From the NCBI RefSeq assembly GCF_035987325.1, contig NZ_CP108488.1, forward strand, positions 7,130,001 through 7,194,000: 64,000 nucleotides of DNA. Direction: 5' to 3'. Both the position numbers and the translations under genes were made by a program. The notes under the pieces were generated by a model that saw nothing but the letters and a program-made list of their open reading frames with translations, was not told where the DNA came from and searched no databases. This DNA is from Streptomyces sp. NBC_01244 (GTDB lineage Bacteria; Actinomycetota; Actinomycetes; Streptomycetales; Streptomycetaceae). Positions 25,100 to 34,192 of the stretch are shown here, one piece after another. Position 1 is the stretch's first letter; each line of letters starts with the position of its first letter.

Positions 25100-25962
25100 G
25101 CGGTCACCTCGGCGGCCGTGGGGCGCTGGTCGGGGTCCGGCGTGAGGCATGCCGCGATCAGCTCCTCCAGGGCCGGGAAGGGCCACGGCTGGACGTCCTG
25201 GAGGCCGTGCAGCTTCCCCTGGGCCAGCGTGCGGAGCTTGTCCGGGCGGGGGGTGTCGTCCTCGTAGATGCCGGGGCGGTGTCCGGTCCAGCACCAGAAC
25301 AGGGAGGCGCCCAGGCCCCAGATGTCGGCTGGGGGGTTCGTCTGGACGTGGACGTTGTCGGCGGTGGACAGGATGGCGTCGGCGATTTCGGGGGCGGTGG
25401 TGTGGGTGAGCGCCCCTCGGTAGGGCAGGCGGGCGGTGTCGGGGCCGCAGGCCAGGGCGTAGTCGATGACGTGGCCGGCGCCGTCGGGGTCGACGAGGGT
25501 GTTGGTGGGCTGGACGTCCGCGTGGGCCCACCCGGCGGCGTGCATCGGGGCGAGCCGGGCAGCCCACGTCTGGGCCAGACGCAGCAGCAGAGCACGGTGC
25601 GCGGTGGTGTTTCCGGTGTCCTCGCGGGTGGGGGCCAGGGCCCGCCACAGCGGCGCGCCGTCAACCCACTCCACCGCCAGCCACCGCCCGCCGCCCCAGG
25701 CTCCCGCGTCGATCCGGTAGGAGGGACGGATCGCGGCGGCCTCGGCCAGGACCAGGAGGTGGCGGTCTTCCTGTTCCATCTCGGCAGCCTTGTTCCTGGC
25801 GCCGTCGTGTTCGGGAGCGTTGGCCTTCAGCACCAGTGGCGCCCTGGGCGTCGTGATCTTCCACGCCCTGGAGCCCCGCCGGTCGCTCAGCAGGTCGTGG
25901 GCGACCGTCCCGAACCGCCGTTCCAGGGCTTCTAGCGCTTCGGGAGGAGGTGCTGCGCCCAT
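25087..25962 (-). CDS. Protein-kinase-fold protein with altered metal motif
   Basis: This 291-residue protein has a kinase-like N-lobe (VLKANAPEHDGARNKAAEME) and the catalytic loop HADVQPTNTL, which keeps Asp and Asn. The expected DFG or IDWE motif reads VIDYALA, so the magnesium aspartate is kept but its context is altered. ADIWGLGASLF corresponds to subdomain IX of Ser/Thr kinases, and PDQRPTAAEV to subdomain XI. Ser/Thr-kinase-like is favoured over APH. It overlaps its neighbours on both sides in one operon. Confidence 0.75.
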   Translation of the reverse strand: MGAAPPPEALEALERRFGTVAHDLLSDRRGSRAWKITTPRAPLVLKANAPEHDGARNKAAEMEQEDRHLLVLAEAAAIRPSYRIDAGAWGGGRWLAVEWVDGAPLWRALAPTREDTGNTTAHRALLLRLAQTWAARLAPMHAAGWAHADVQPTNTLVDPDGAGHVIDYALACGPDTARLPYRGALTHTTAPEIADAILSTADNVHVQTNPPADIWGLGASLFWCWTGHRPGIYEDDTPRPDKLRTLAQGKLHGLQDVQPWPFPALEELIAACLTPDPDQRPTAAEVTAWSP

Positions 25963-26546
25963 TGTCTGATCTCCGTCCAGTCGTGTCCGACGCCGTCGAG
26001 GACATCACGGCCGTCATCGACCGCTTCCGCCACCGCGGCGGCCAACTCGGGTGTAGCGCCAAGGAAACGCGGGTCACGGGGCCGTACCGCGACCCGCACG
26101 GGGAGGAACGAGACCGGGGGCACCGGGATGTCGCCGCGAACTTCGCCGGCTGTGAACTTCCCGAACATCAAGCCCACCGGCCCGTACAGATTCTTCAGCG
26201 CCCAGTGCGGCCACACCAGCGTCCCGGCATCCGCTCCCAGGACGACGATGTTCTCGCACACGAGCATCCCGTGGCGGCGAGAGGCCAACGGACGAACCCA
26301 TTCGGCAGCCTGGACCGCCGCGTGGAACACCTCCGCCTCGACCGCGCCCGCGTCCCCGGCCGCCTCATACACGGTCCACCCGGTCACCCCCCGGTCGACG
26401 GACGGCGCGAGATACGGGCAGTGCGCCAACACCGCCTGGACGTACGCGGCTATCTCCACGGTTCTCGGGTGTGTGGTGCGGGCTTCGATGAGGCGGAGCG
26501 CCCCGGCTGTGGACCGGAGCGCTCCGGCAGCGTGCGCGGTGATCAC
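25932..26546 (-). CDS. Unknown conserved-looking protein in the kinase operon
   Basis: This 204-residue protein starts at a GTG (26546) overlapping the previous stop by GTGA. Its central part (LVWPHWALKNLYGPVGLMFG, then KFTAGEVRGDIPVPPVSFLP and VAVRPRDPRFL) looks like a family seen beside Streptomyces kinases or cyclases, possibly DUF6875; I cannot confirm this. It has no membrane segment or nucleotide motif. It overlaps the kinase-like gene by about 30 bp. Confidence 0.6.
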   Translation of the reverse strand: MITAHAAGALRSTAGALRLIEARTTHPRTVEIAAYVQAVLAHCPYLAPSVDRGVTGWTVYEAAGDAGAVEAEVFHAAVQAAEWVRPLASRRHGMLVCENIVVLGADAGTLVWPHWALKNLYGPVGLMFGKFTAGEVRGDIPVPPVSFLPVRVAVRPRDPRFLGATPELAAAVAEAVDDGRDVLDGVGHDWTEIRQWAQHLLPKR

Positions 26547-26962
26547 GCGGCTGCTATCTCCCGGGGCTCGGGAACCACGTCGTCCCCGTCGCCGCCACCG
26601 ATCGGCGAGCAGTCCCACTCCGCGACCACGACGCCGGTCGTCCGGTAGCGATCCAGGGCCCCGGTGTCGACCTCACCGGCCGCGTTGGTGAACCAGACCT
26701 CGGGCAGCGGGCCGAACAGCGCCTCGTACGCGGTGACCCAGGCGATCTCGCCCGAGCCCTTCAGCGGGGCGTGGCCGATCTGCTGGCCGGCGTGCTGCGT
26801 GCAGAACTCCGCGAACTCGGGGGAGTCGAGCAGCTGGTGCCATTCGGCGTCGATCGCGCCGGAGAACATCTCGACCGTGGCGTGGCCGTCCTTGAAGCGG
26901 GCCGCGCTGACGGTGAAGAACCGTCCGAGTTCGACCCTTTCGGGGGCCAGGGTGGCGCTCAT
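26543..26962 (-). CDS. Small unknown protein
   Basis: This 139-residue acidic protein starts at ATG 26962 after AAGGAG. It has aromatic-rich segments (AEWHQLLDSPEFAEFC, WVTAYEALFGPLPEVWF) but no known motif. Its stop overlaps the next gene by GTGA, so it heads the coupled part of the operon, after a 130-bp gap from the two small genes upstream. Confidence 0.6.
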   Translation of the reverse strand: MSATLAPERVELGRFFTVSAARFKDGHATVEMFSGAIDAEWHQLLDSPEFAEFCTQHAGQQIGHAPLKGSGEIAWVTAYEALFGPLPEVWFTNAAGEVDTGALDRYRTTGVVVAEWDCSPIGGGDGDDVVPEPREIAAA

Positions 26963-27092
26963 GGTGGTGCTCCTTACGGTTGTGTGAGTGGTGGGTGGAT
27001 GGCGCCGGAAGCCCGTGGGCCGTAACCTCCGGCGCCGTTCCGCCCCCGTGCCGACTGCCTGGAAGGTTCGAGGACGGAAATCTGTGATGCGC

Positions 27093-27416
27093 CTACACGA
27101 GCACCAGGGCTTCGCGGCGCAAGGCTTCGAGGACCCGGGCGAGCAACGCCACGTCGGGTGCGCGGGCTTCGACGGCCGCGCGGCCTTCTTCGTGCCACTC
27201 GCCGAGGGCGCGTCGCCAGGCGTGTTCCGCGCGGAGGGCCTCACTGCGGATTTCCCGCAGGACGCTGTCGGTCTCGATCCGCAGGTGTACGAGGTCCGCC
27301 GGGGTAATCCGCAGGACCAGGTGCCCGTCTTCGACGCGTACCTGGTCGAGTGCGAATTCCACGCAGCGGGCGGGGTCGCTCGCCAGCTCGGTCCCGTCCA
27401 GCAGCCGTAACCTCAT
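27093..27416 (-). CDS. Small unknown protein
   Basis: This 107-residue protein has an N-terminal beta-rich half and a long C-terminal helix from about residue 50 (SVLREIRSEALRAEHAWRRA). The start overlaps the stop of the upstream small gene by ATGA, so both are made together. No family is recognised. Confidence 0.55.
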   Translation of the reverse strand: MRLRLLDGTELASDPARCVEFALDQVRVEDGHLVLRITPADLVHLRIETDSVLREIRSEALRAEHAWRRALGEWHEEGRAAVEARAPDVALLARVLEALRREALVLV

Positions 27417-27646
27417 CGGCCTTCCGCCTCTCGTACTGCGTCGGGCGCGACGATCCACTCCATGCCGCCGCCCTCGGGCCGCAGGAACACCGCGCAGGGG
27501 AGTATGCGGCGGGTCTGCGGGTCCTCCCACGGGCCGATGAACTGCACGATCGCCACGCGGTCCTTCTCCGGGTCCAGGACCCGGGCGCCCTCGTACAGCC
27601 ACGCGGGCAGCGACTGGTGGGACGGCGGGCGGTGCGCGGTGGTCAC
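27413..27646 (-). CDS. Small unknown protein, head of the operon
   Basis: This 77-residue protein starts at GTG 27646, eight bases after GAGGAGG. It contains WLYEGARVLDPEKDRVAIVQ and a WEDPQTRRILPCAVFLRP segment, a pattern found in small Streptomyces proteins near XRE regulators, without known function. It is divergent from the XRE-TPR gene 240 bp away, which may control it. Confidence 0.55.
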   Translation of the reverse strand: MTTAHRPPSHQSLPAWLYEGARVLDPEKDRVAIVQFIGPWEDPQTRRILPCAVFLRPEGGGMEWIVAPDAVREAEGR

Positions 27647-27889
27647 GGCGATGCCTCCTCGTCGGGCGATGACCCCGCCCATGCGGGGGACATGGACGGG
27701 GCTCTCCTCCTTCTGCCGCCGGGCGGGGAGCCTGGGCCATTCCGGCGGCGTGATGCTTAGTCAACGACCGCAACGGTCTTGGAGACAGGAAAGGTTGCGG
27801 GTGGTGGGGTCGCGGGTAGCCGGAAGACTTTACGGATGGATTACCCGAGCAGGTGTCCTGCGGGTGAGCCCGTCGCTACGGTCTGTGGC

Positions 27890-29140
27890 ATGGCAGAGAA
27901 CGCCGTACTTCGGCAGCGGATGACTGATCTGGGGCTGACTCAGGAGGAGTTAGCAGGTCAGATGAACGCGGCGCTGCATTCGATCACCGGCAGGCCGGGA
28001 AATGTGTCCGCGCGCAGCGTGTGGAATCTGGTGAACGGACGCACCACACGGCCGATCGGGCGGACCCGCGCTGCGCTTGAGCAGGTGTTCGGATGCCCAT
28101 TGTCGGATTTAGGGTTCGCCTCACCTGCCACTGCACCACCGGAGGACCCCGTGCAACGCCGTACGTTCTGGACCCTGACCGCCGGCGCGGCCGTCGCCAT
28201 CGCTGCTCCCGCCCCGTCCGGGCGCCGCACGGTCGGAACAGCAGACGTGATCCGCCTGCGTGAGGCAATGGCGGCTCTGACTGCGCTGGACCAGGCCCGG
28301 GGTGGTCACACCGCCCTGGAGAGAGCCGCGCTCGCTGGGGCGGCAGAGGCGATCGGGTTGCAGCAGCGGGCCGCCTCTCAGACCGTACGGCAGCGACTCT
28401 TCTCGGTGGCCTCGCACTACACCGCCTCTGCCGCCTGGTCGTGCATCGACGCCCGGCAGCTCGACAGTGCCCGTACCCACCTGGCGGAAGCCCTGCGGCT
28501 GGCCGGGCTGGCGCAGGACCCGATGGCGCAGATGAGGGTGTGGAACTCCACAGCGATGCTCGCGCACCAGCGCCACGAATACGGGGAAGGTATCGCCGCC
28601 TCCCAGGCCGCGCAGACCACCGCCACCGCACGCCGGGATCCGCTGTTCTCCTCCCTCGCCCACGCCCGGACGGCTATCGGGCACGCCTCACGCCGCGACC
28701 GGCAGCCCGCACTGCGCTCCCTCGGCTACGCCCACGACGCCCTTGCCAAAGCCGAGGACGTCCCCCGGCCGCCGTGGATCGGCTTCTACGGAACTGCGGA
28801 ACTGGCCGCGCTCACCGCGATCGTCCACGACCTGCTCGACGAGCCCGCCCATGCCGAGGCCGCTTCGTACCGAGCGCTGGCAGTGCTGCCCGCCGAGTAC
28901 CGGCGTAACAGGGCCATGACCATGGTTCGGCTCGCCCACGCGCAGCTTCGCCAGGGTGACATCGGACAGGCGTGCGCGACGACGGGAGACGCGTTCGAGC
29001 TGATGGCCGGCGGTCCACTCCCGGGCCGGATGCGGACCCAGCTCGGGGACTTCCAGCGCGACCTTTTCACCCTTGCCCCCACCGACCGGACGGCCCGGGA
29101 GTGGGCTGACCGCTACCGCACCCAATGGAGCGTCCGTTGA
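27890..29140 (+). CDS. XRE regulator with TPR-like C-terminal domain
   Basis: This 416-residue protein has an HTH over residues 8-65 (LTQEELAGQMNAALHS, SARSVWNLVNGRTTRP). A twin-arginine-like RRTFWTLTAGAAVAIAAP at about residue 90 is a common feature of Streptomyces XRE-TPR proteins and is probably not an export signal. The rest is helical TPR-like repeats. ATG 27890 is chosen because it places the HTH at the N-terminus. The end overlaps the next GNAT gene. It probably regulates the flanking small-gene operon, as such regulators often do. Confidence 0.82.
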   Translation: MAENAVLRQRMTDLGLTQEELAGQMNAALHSITGRPGNVSARSVWNLVNGRTTRPIGRTRAALEQVFGCPLSDLGFASPATAPPEDPVQRRTFWTLTAGAAVAIAAPAPSGRRTVGTADVIRLREAMAALTALDQARGGHTALERAALAGAAEAIGLQQRAASQTVRQRLFSVASHYTASAAWSCIDARQLDSARTHLAEALRLAGLAQDPMAQMRVWNSTAMLAHQRHEYGEGIAASQAAQTTATARRDPLFSSLAHARTAIGHASRRDRQPALRSLGYAHDALAKAEDVPRPPWIGFYGTAELAALTAIVHDLLDEPAHAEAASYRALAVLPAEYRRNRAMTMVRLAHAQLRQGDIGQACATTGDAFELMAGGPLPGRMRTQLGDFQRDLFTLAPTDRTAREWADRYRTQWSVR

Positions 29141-29655
29141 CCGACACCACCTTGCGGCACTACAGCCACGACGATCTCGGAGGCATCCGGCAGACGCTGC
29201 TGGATGTGCACGAGGATGCGTACGCCGACCGTCGGCACGAGGAGTTCGTGCAGCGCTTCCCATGGTTCGTGGACCACTGGGGCGGCAACGAGGGCTTCGC
29301 GTGCGTGATCGCCTACGACGGTGACGTGCCGGTCGGATTCACTTACGGTGCTCCCGCCACCGCGGGGAGGGAGTGGTGGCAGGGACACCTCGACACCCAG
29401 CCGGAAGATCCCGCCACGTTCTCCGTCTCCGAGCTGATGGTGCGCCCGAAGTGGCGCAAGACAGGCCTTGGGCCCCGACTGCACGACGCGCTCCTCGCCC
29501 GACGCCCGGAGTCGTGGGCGGTCCTCACGGTGGACACGAAGCGGCCCCGGCTTCAGGCGATGTACGAGGGCTGGGGTTACCGCAAGATCGGCGAGAACCA
29601 GCCGTTCCCCGACAGCCCCGTGTACGCCGTCATGCTGAACAAGCTCGACGGCTGA
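29125..29655 (+). CDS. GNAT-family N-acetyltransferase
   Basis: This 176-residue protein has ELMVRPKWRKTGLGPRLHDA as motif A and LQAMYEGWGYRKIGE as the C-terminal motif, a clear GNAT. The start is ATG 29125 or TTG 29137; the latter would overlap the regulator stop by TTGA. It forms an operon with the XRE-TPR gene. The substrate is not indicated. Confidence 0.85.
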   Translation: MERPLTDTTLRHYSHDDLGGIRQTLLDVHEDAYADRRHEEFVQRFPWFVDHWGGNEGFACVIAYDGDVPVGFTYGAPATAGREWWQGHLDTQPEDPATFSVSELMVRPKWRKTGLGPRLHDALLARRPESWAVLTVDTKRPRLQAMYEGWGYRKIGENQPFPDSPVYAVMLNKLDG

Positions 29656-29845
29656 CCCGGCCAACATACGAGGCTCCTGCGTGGTCGGATCGCTCCGGGG
29701 CGGGCGAGCTGCCCGGTGGGGCGCGTCCCGCATCCGATCAGATGCACCACGGGAGGCTTGGCCTGGTGTTCATGCATGTCCTCGCGCAGTTTTAGTCACT
29801 CTCGAGCGGGGCGGCACCGTCGTATGGCTCGCTAGCCTCGCCCTT

Positions 29846-30700
29846 ATGACTCCGGCTGCGGCTCGCATAGTGGATCTGCGTAAGGAACCGGTCAATCTGG
29901 TGCTGGACCGGGTGGAGCAGGGGCTCGGGGTGCGCCTGGACCGGGCCACGGTGATCCGCAAACGCCGGTCGCTGGGTGGCCGGACCGATCGGGGTACGTG
30001 GGTGCGGATCGAGCGGCGGGGGTTCGAACGGATCGGCGTCCAGGGGTGGAACGGGACAGAGGCCGCCGCTGTCCTCGACGGTGTGGTGATGCCGCAGTGG
30101 TACCGGGGGCTGGCCTGGCGGGACGAGAGTGAGCCGGCTATGTGGCGGGCGGATGAGCTGGAGCTGGTCAGCGCCCCGCCGATCGGGAAGGGCGCCCTCG
30201 TCTTCAGGGACCCTGACTTGCCCGAGGCGTGGTGGGCCGCGCTGAACTCCTCCCTCGACGCGCTCGCCGCCCACCGCACCCCGCGCGTCGCCACCCCGGA
30301 CACCGAGCTGATGACGCAGGAACTGGTGACGGCGAAGCTGGGCGACGTCTTCCCCGAGGTTGAGGACACCCTGATCAGGCAGTGGGCTGCGGCGCACGCG
30401 GATCTGACGTGGGCGAACGTGATGGGCCCGGCGTTCTGCGTCATCGACTGGGAGGACTGGGGCATGGCCCCGCGCGGTCTGGACGCAGCAACGCTGTGGG
30501 GCAATGCCCTTGCCGTCCCGGAACTCGCGGACCGGGTCCACCGCGAGCGGCGGGCGGATCTGGAGAGCCGGGACGGCAAGCTGATGGCGCTGTTCTTCCT
30601 GTCGAAGATCGTCGGCCCCCAAGCCTACGACGACGATCCCCTGCTGGGGCCGGCGAGGAAGGAAGCCTCACGGCTGGTGGCCGGGCTTCAGGCGGCCTGA
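29846..30700 (+). CDS. APH-like phosphotransferase
   Basis: This 284-residue protein has the catalytic box HADLTWANV and the metal box VIDWEDWGMA, typical of aminoglycoside/choline/homoserine kinase-type phosphotransferases. The N-lobe is short and partly degenerate. ATG 29846 is chosen as the first start after low-complexity upstream sequence. Several genes of this fold lie in the window; there is no evidence for drug resistance in particular. Confidence 0.78.
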   Translation: MTPAAARIVDLRKEPVNLVLDRVEQGLGVRLDRATVIRKRRSLGGRTDRGTWVRIERRGFERIGVQGWNGTEAAAVLDGVVMPQWYRGLAWRDESEPAMWRADELELVSAPPIGKGALVFRDPDLPEAWWAALNSSLDALAAHRTPRVATPDTELMTQELVTAKLGDVFPEVEDTLIRQWAAAHADLTWANVMGPAFCVIDWEDWGMAPRGLDAATLWGNALAVPELADRVHRERRADLESRDGKLMALFFLSKIVGPQAYDDDPLLGPARKEASRLVAGLQAA

Positions 30701-30852
30701 CGCGTCCGCAGGACGTTGCGGTATTCCCGGACCACCTGGTCGTCGACTTCGTACGCGAGGGCCTCGGCCAGCTCCCGCAGATGTCCGGGGTTGTCGGTGC
30801 CGACCACGACCGCGTCCACTACAGGTAGGTGGAAGGCGGTCTGGAGTGCGGC
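30688..30852 (-). pseudogene. Aldo/keto reductase C-terminal fragment
   Basis: The frame reads AALQTAFHLPVVDAVVVGTD then NPGHLRELAEAL to a TGA, matching the end of the aldo/keto reductase barrel. An in-frame TAG lies just upstream (30853-30855) and no barrel-coding sequence precedes it. The fragment overlaps the 3' end of the phosphotransferase gene. Confidence 0.65.
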
Positions 30853-31064
30853 CTAGGTGGCGGTGGCCGGCGGGGAGTTGTGCCCGTCTCACCGAACTCC
30901 GACACGGGCGCAGCGATGGCTGAGCCGTTGCGGCGCGGCTGTACCGCGGTGGCTATCCCGTCGCACTGATGCGGGCAGGGCTGGGTCTGTGACGAAGCCG
31001 GGACGGCGTGCTGCTGCGCCCGGGATACTGGACGAGGTACCACTGCGCGACCGAGGGGGCGCCC

Positions 31065-31598
31065 ATGCCGCTGAACGCCGGCCAGTACGAACTTCTGGAG
31101 CAGCTACATGCCACGGAGACAAGCTCAGAGGTCAGTTCGGAGCCCCCAGATCCGCAGGCTCTCGCGACCCTGTCACGGATGGGCCTGTGCGATACCGCCG
31201 ACGATGGCAGTTCGGCGCCTTCGCTGACCTCTGTTGCCCACGACGTGCTGCTCTACCGTGGGGCGCGGACCATGAGCGGCCCTCCACCCCCGCTTCCCGG
31301 CACCCTGCCGGACGACGGGTTGGAGATCCGGCTCATGCCGTACGAGCTGAGGATCGTGCAGACCCTCGTCGCAATTGGCGACCGGCTCCAGCATCCCCCG
31401 GCCGCCGGCCTCGCTGAGGCGGTCAGCAACGCCGGCTTCCACCCCGACGACAACCGCTGGGTCCTGCGCGTGACCAAGCCCCAGGCCCAGTCGATCGCCT
31501 ACGCCTTCCACCTCGAACGCTTCACTGGGCACTGCACAGCGTCCAACCGCCTCGCCCGCCACCACGACATCCGCTACGAAGAGGACGTGGTGGGCTGA
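31065..31598 (+). CDS. Unknown soluble protein
   Basis: This 177-residue protein starts at ATG 31065. The N-terminal 70 residues may be a small winged-helix-like module (QYELLEQLHATET); the C-terminal half contains MPYELRIVQTLVAIGDRL and NRWVLRVTKPQAQSIAY. I recognise no family. It lies between gene debris on both sides. Confidence 0.5.
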   Translation: MPLNAGQYELLEQLHATETSSEVSSEPPDPQALATLSRMGLCDTADDGSSAPSLTSVAHDVLLYRGARTMSGPPPPLPGTLPDDGLEIRLMPYELRIVQTLVAIGDRLQHPPAAGLAEAVSNAGFHPDDNRWVLRVTKPQAQSIAYAFHLERFTGHCTASNRLARHHDIRYEEDVVG

Positions 31599-31627
31599 CC
31601 GTAGAGCGGACGGTGGCATGACGGGCT

Positions 31628-31732
31628 GGATGCCGCTGCCTGCACCGCCGCTACGAGCGCAAGGCCGCACCCCTCCTGGCCTTCGCCGGCATCGCCGCCG
31701 CTCTGATCTGCTACCGCCGTCTTGCCAAGTAG
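31628..31732 (+). pseudogene. IS5-family transposase C-terminal remnant
   Basis: The frame reads CLHRRYERKAAPLLAFAGIA then AALICYRRL to TAG, matching the last helix and ending of IS5-family transposases. The rest of the transposase is gone. Confidence 0.75.
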
Positions 31733-31787
31733 ACGGCTTACCGGTGCTTCGATATCTCATTGCGGTGAATCGCTCCGCGAGACAATC

Positions 31788-32345
31788 ATGGCAGGCATGG
31801 AGCGGCCGAGGCAGATCATCGAATGCGGAGACTTCACCCTGCGGCGCTGGAAGGGACAGAGCGATTTCGGTCCGGCTTTCACGCTGATCGAGGAGTCCCT
31901 GGACCACCTGCGGCCGTGGATGCCGTGGATCGCCCGCCACAGCCAGGACAGCACCCGCGACTTCCTCGTGAGGTCGAACGCGAAGTGGGACAGCGGGGAC
32001 GCCTACAACTACGCCATCGCCAGGGACGGCACGCTGATCGGAATGTGCTCGACCTACCGCGGCGCTGAACCGCAGGGGCGGATGATGGGGTACTGGCTGC
32101 ACCCTGCCGCCACTGGCCAGGGCATCGCCACGAGAGCGACGGCAGCCATGGTGACCGAGGCTTTCGCCCTGCCGGACGTGGAGTACCTGGAAATCGCCCA
32201 CGACCTGGCCAATAACTCCAGCGGCGCCGTCCCGCTCCGATTGGGCTTCACCGAAGTCCGGCGTGAGGAGGTCACACCGCCCGCAGCCCCCTCAGACAGC
32301 GGGATCGATGTGATCTGGCGGCTGAACCGTCCTACAGCGCCTTAA
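31788..32345 (+). CDS. RimJ/RimL-type GNAT acetyltransferase
   Basis: This protein of about 185 residues has TLRRWKGQSDFGPAFTLIEE at the start, MMGYWLHPAATGQGIATRA as motif A and NNSSGAVPLRLGFTEVRRE as the C-terminal motif, the RimJ/RimL pattern. It starts at ATG 31788 or 31797. It stands alone after the transposase remnant. The natural substrate is unknown. Confidence 0.85.
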   Translation: MAGMERPRQIIECGDFTLRRWKGQSDFGPAFTLIEESLDHLRPWMPWIARHSQDSTRDFLVRSNAKWDSGDAYNYAIARDGTLIGMCSTYRGAEPQGRMMGYWLHPAATGQGIATRATAAMVTEAFALPDVEYLEIAHDLANNSSGAVPLRLGFTEVRREEVTPPAAPSDSGIDVIWRLNRPTAP

Positions 32346-32417
32346 CCACTGCCCACCCGTGAACACCTGACGACCGAGGTCAGCTCCAACCACTTCAGCA
32401 CCAAACGAGATCACTTC

Positions 32418-32852
32418 TTAGACCGGTTGAACGTCGGGTTGTTCAGGCGCAGCGGTGCCCCGGTGGACCATGGGCATGCGGTCAACTGCGGGAGCTTGGA
32501 CCTGGATCACCAGGTGAGCCCCCAGGGCTTCCGGTAGGCGCGCGGCCACCCACCGGTGCACCCACGCCGCGAGCCACTGGCTGTCCGCGCGAGGATGAAA
32601 CTCCCCGCCGTCCAGGTACCCCAGCTCTTCCATGTGAAGCGGCCCGCCGGGTCTGACGAGTTCCGCGGCGACCACTCGCAGCTGGTTGCCTGCGTCATCG
32701 GTGACGAGGCCGACCGGTGCGGTCAATTCCAGGGTGATCCGAAAGTCGTGCCCATGATGCTTGTTGCAGGGGTGCCAGGTGGGGAGTATGGGCAGGGAAT
32801 GATAAGCGGCGACGACCACTTGGTGGCTGAGGGACATGGTGCCGGTCCTCAT
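32418..32852 (-). CDS. QueD-like (6-pyruvoyl/6-carboxytetrahydropterin synthase family) protein
   Basis: This 144-residue protein has CNKHHGHDFRITLEL, matching the C...HGH zinc and catalytic region of QueD/PTPS proteins, and an earlier VVVAAYHSL where QueD has the first zinc-ligand His. The C-terminal part has WLAAWVHRWVAARLPEALG, a helix of the family. QueD acts in 7-deazapurine formation from dihydroneopterin triphosphate; no other queuosine gene is nearby. ATG 32852 overlaps the upstream gene's stop. It is the last gene of the long minus-strand group. Confidence 0.7.
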   Translation of the reverse strand: MRTGTMSLSHQVVVAAYHSLPILPTWHPCNKHHGHDFRITLELTAPVGLVTDDAGNQLRVVAAELVRPGGPLHMEELGYLDGGEFHPRADSQWLAAWVHRWVAARLPEALGAHLVIQVQAPAVDRMPMVHRGTAAPEQPDVQPV

Positions 32853-33247
32853 GCTTCTGCTCCCGTAGCCGCGTCCAAGTCCGCCGAAGTCGTTCCTTCA
32901 CGGGTCTGCTTCAGGTCTTCCACGATGCGCTCGGCGGCGCCGTCGCCGTGATCCCGGTCGTAGCGGCCGGTGTCCAGTTCGGAGCCGGTGATCGAGACGT
33001 ACAGAGGGCGGCCCTGAAGGTAATTGATGAATAGGTTGCCGAAGACGTCGGCATACGGCACGTCCGAGGGCGGCGCCTACCGCACAGAGATCGTCGGCAC
33101 CTCATCGAGCAGCCGCCGTGCCTCCTCGACATTCAGCTGCCTGTCACTGCCATCGGCAGCCACGCCCAGCCCCACGGGCCGGGCGTGGTTGTACAGGGCG
33201 GCAACAACGGCGGCAGGTTCGAGTCCCGTTATGTCGATGGTGGCCAT
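32849..33247 (-). pseudogene. Small mobile-element-type gene interrupted by an amber codon
   Basis: One continuous frame reads MATIDITGLEPAAVVAALYN at the start and, after a TAG at 33077-33079, goes on to FINYLQGRPLYVSITGSEL then YDRDHGDGAAERIVEDL. The two halves are the N- and C-terminal parts of a small actinobacterial and phage protein of unknown function. Either the TAG breaks the gene, or the distal part restarts at ATG 33061. It may still couple translation to the QueD-like gene. Confidence 0.6.
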
Positions 33248-33334
33248 AGGGGGAGTCTGCCACTGGACTGGCGCGCAGACTTCGGGTTCGATCAGTTCGG
33301 CCGACACCGGCGATGACCGAAGGCGGGCGGACGC

Positions 33335-34126
33335 TCAGGCGGCGATCGTCTCGTGGGCCTTGCGTAGCCGCGCCGTGCAGGGGGCGTGCGGCCCCAGGGC
33401 TCGCTCGCCGGCAGCCAGGTTCTCCTCCGCCAAGGTCAGGGCCTCGGCCGTGCGGCCGGCGGCGTGCAGAGTGAGCGCGAGATCGGATCGCAGGAGCAGG
33501 GTGTGCGGATGATCGGGGCCCAGCTGCTCCTCGCGCATGGCGAGCGTCTCGCGGGCCACTCGCTCGGCCTCCTCGTACTGGCCGCTCTTGCGGAGGGCTA
33601 CGACGAGGAGGTTGCGGGCGGAGGCGGCGTGGGTGGAACCGTCCAGGGCCATGACGACGGCGCGGGCCAGGATGTCGGCGTGCGGGGTGCCGGAGGACAT
33701 CGTCACCCAGGCGCTCGCCAGCAGGGCGCCCCGGGTGACGTCGTCGTCGGCTCCGAGCGCGCTCAGGCCGAGGCGGAATGCCTCGCGGGCCAGGGCGTGC
33801 GCCTCGATCCAGCGGCCCTGCTCGCCGATGGCCTCGGCTAGGCGAGCCAGAGTGTCGATGGTCTCCGGCGCGCTCGGGCCCAGTGCCTTGCCCCGGCCCG
33901 TCAGAGCCCTGCGCAGGTGGTACTCGCCCTCGGCGTATCGCTCGAGGCCGTACAGCGTCAGCGCGAAGCCGTGCAGCACCCGGCACAGGGCTTCGTCGGT
34001 GTCCGCGACCTCGGCGAGCGCGGTGACCACGCTGTCGTATAACCGCTCGGATTCGCTGAGTCGGCCCTGGTGTCGGGCTTGCTCGGCCTGCACCAGGGTC
34101 TTTTCCAGAGGCGGTGTGAGCGTCAT
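33335..34126 (-). CDS. Tetratricopeptide-repeat protein
   Basis: This 263-residue protein is made of about five TPR units of the kinesin-light-chain type, for example residues 185-225 (SGQYEEAERVARETLAMREE) and RTAEALTLAEENLAAGERAL. It has no catalytic motif, so it is probably a scaffold or sensor. It lies in the same minus-strand run as the phosphoesterase and nuclease genes, 66 bp after the second 2H gene. Confidence 0.85.
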   Translation of the reverse strand: MTLTPPLEKTLVQAEQARHQGRLSESERLYDSVVTALAEVADTDEALCRVLHGFALTLYGLERYAEGEYHLRRALTGRGKALGPSAPETIDTLARLAEAIGEQGRWIEAHALAREAFRLGLSALGADDDVTRGALLASAWVTMSSGTPHADILARAVVMALDGSTHAASARNLLVVALRKSGQYEEAERVARETLAMREEQLGPDHPHTLLLRSDLALTLHAAGRTAEALTLAEENLAAGERALGPHAPCTARLRKAHETIAA

Positions 34127-34192
34127 CTGCGGTGCTCCTTCGTGAAAGCTTTGTATGGGCTGCAGGGGTTCGGGCTGCTTGCCGGTGGGGGT

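Noticed and set aside
33205..33230. GGTTCGAGTCCC, possible tRNA
   Set aside because: It is inside the coding start of the small interrupted gene and no cloverleaf can be drawn.
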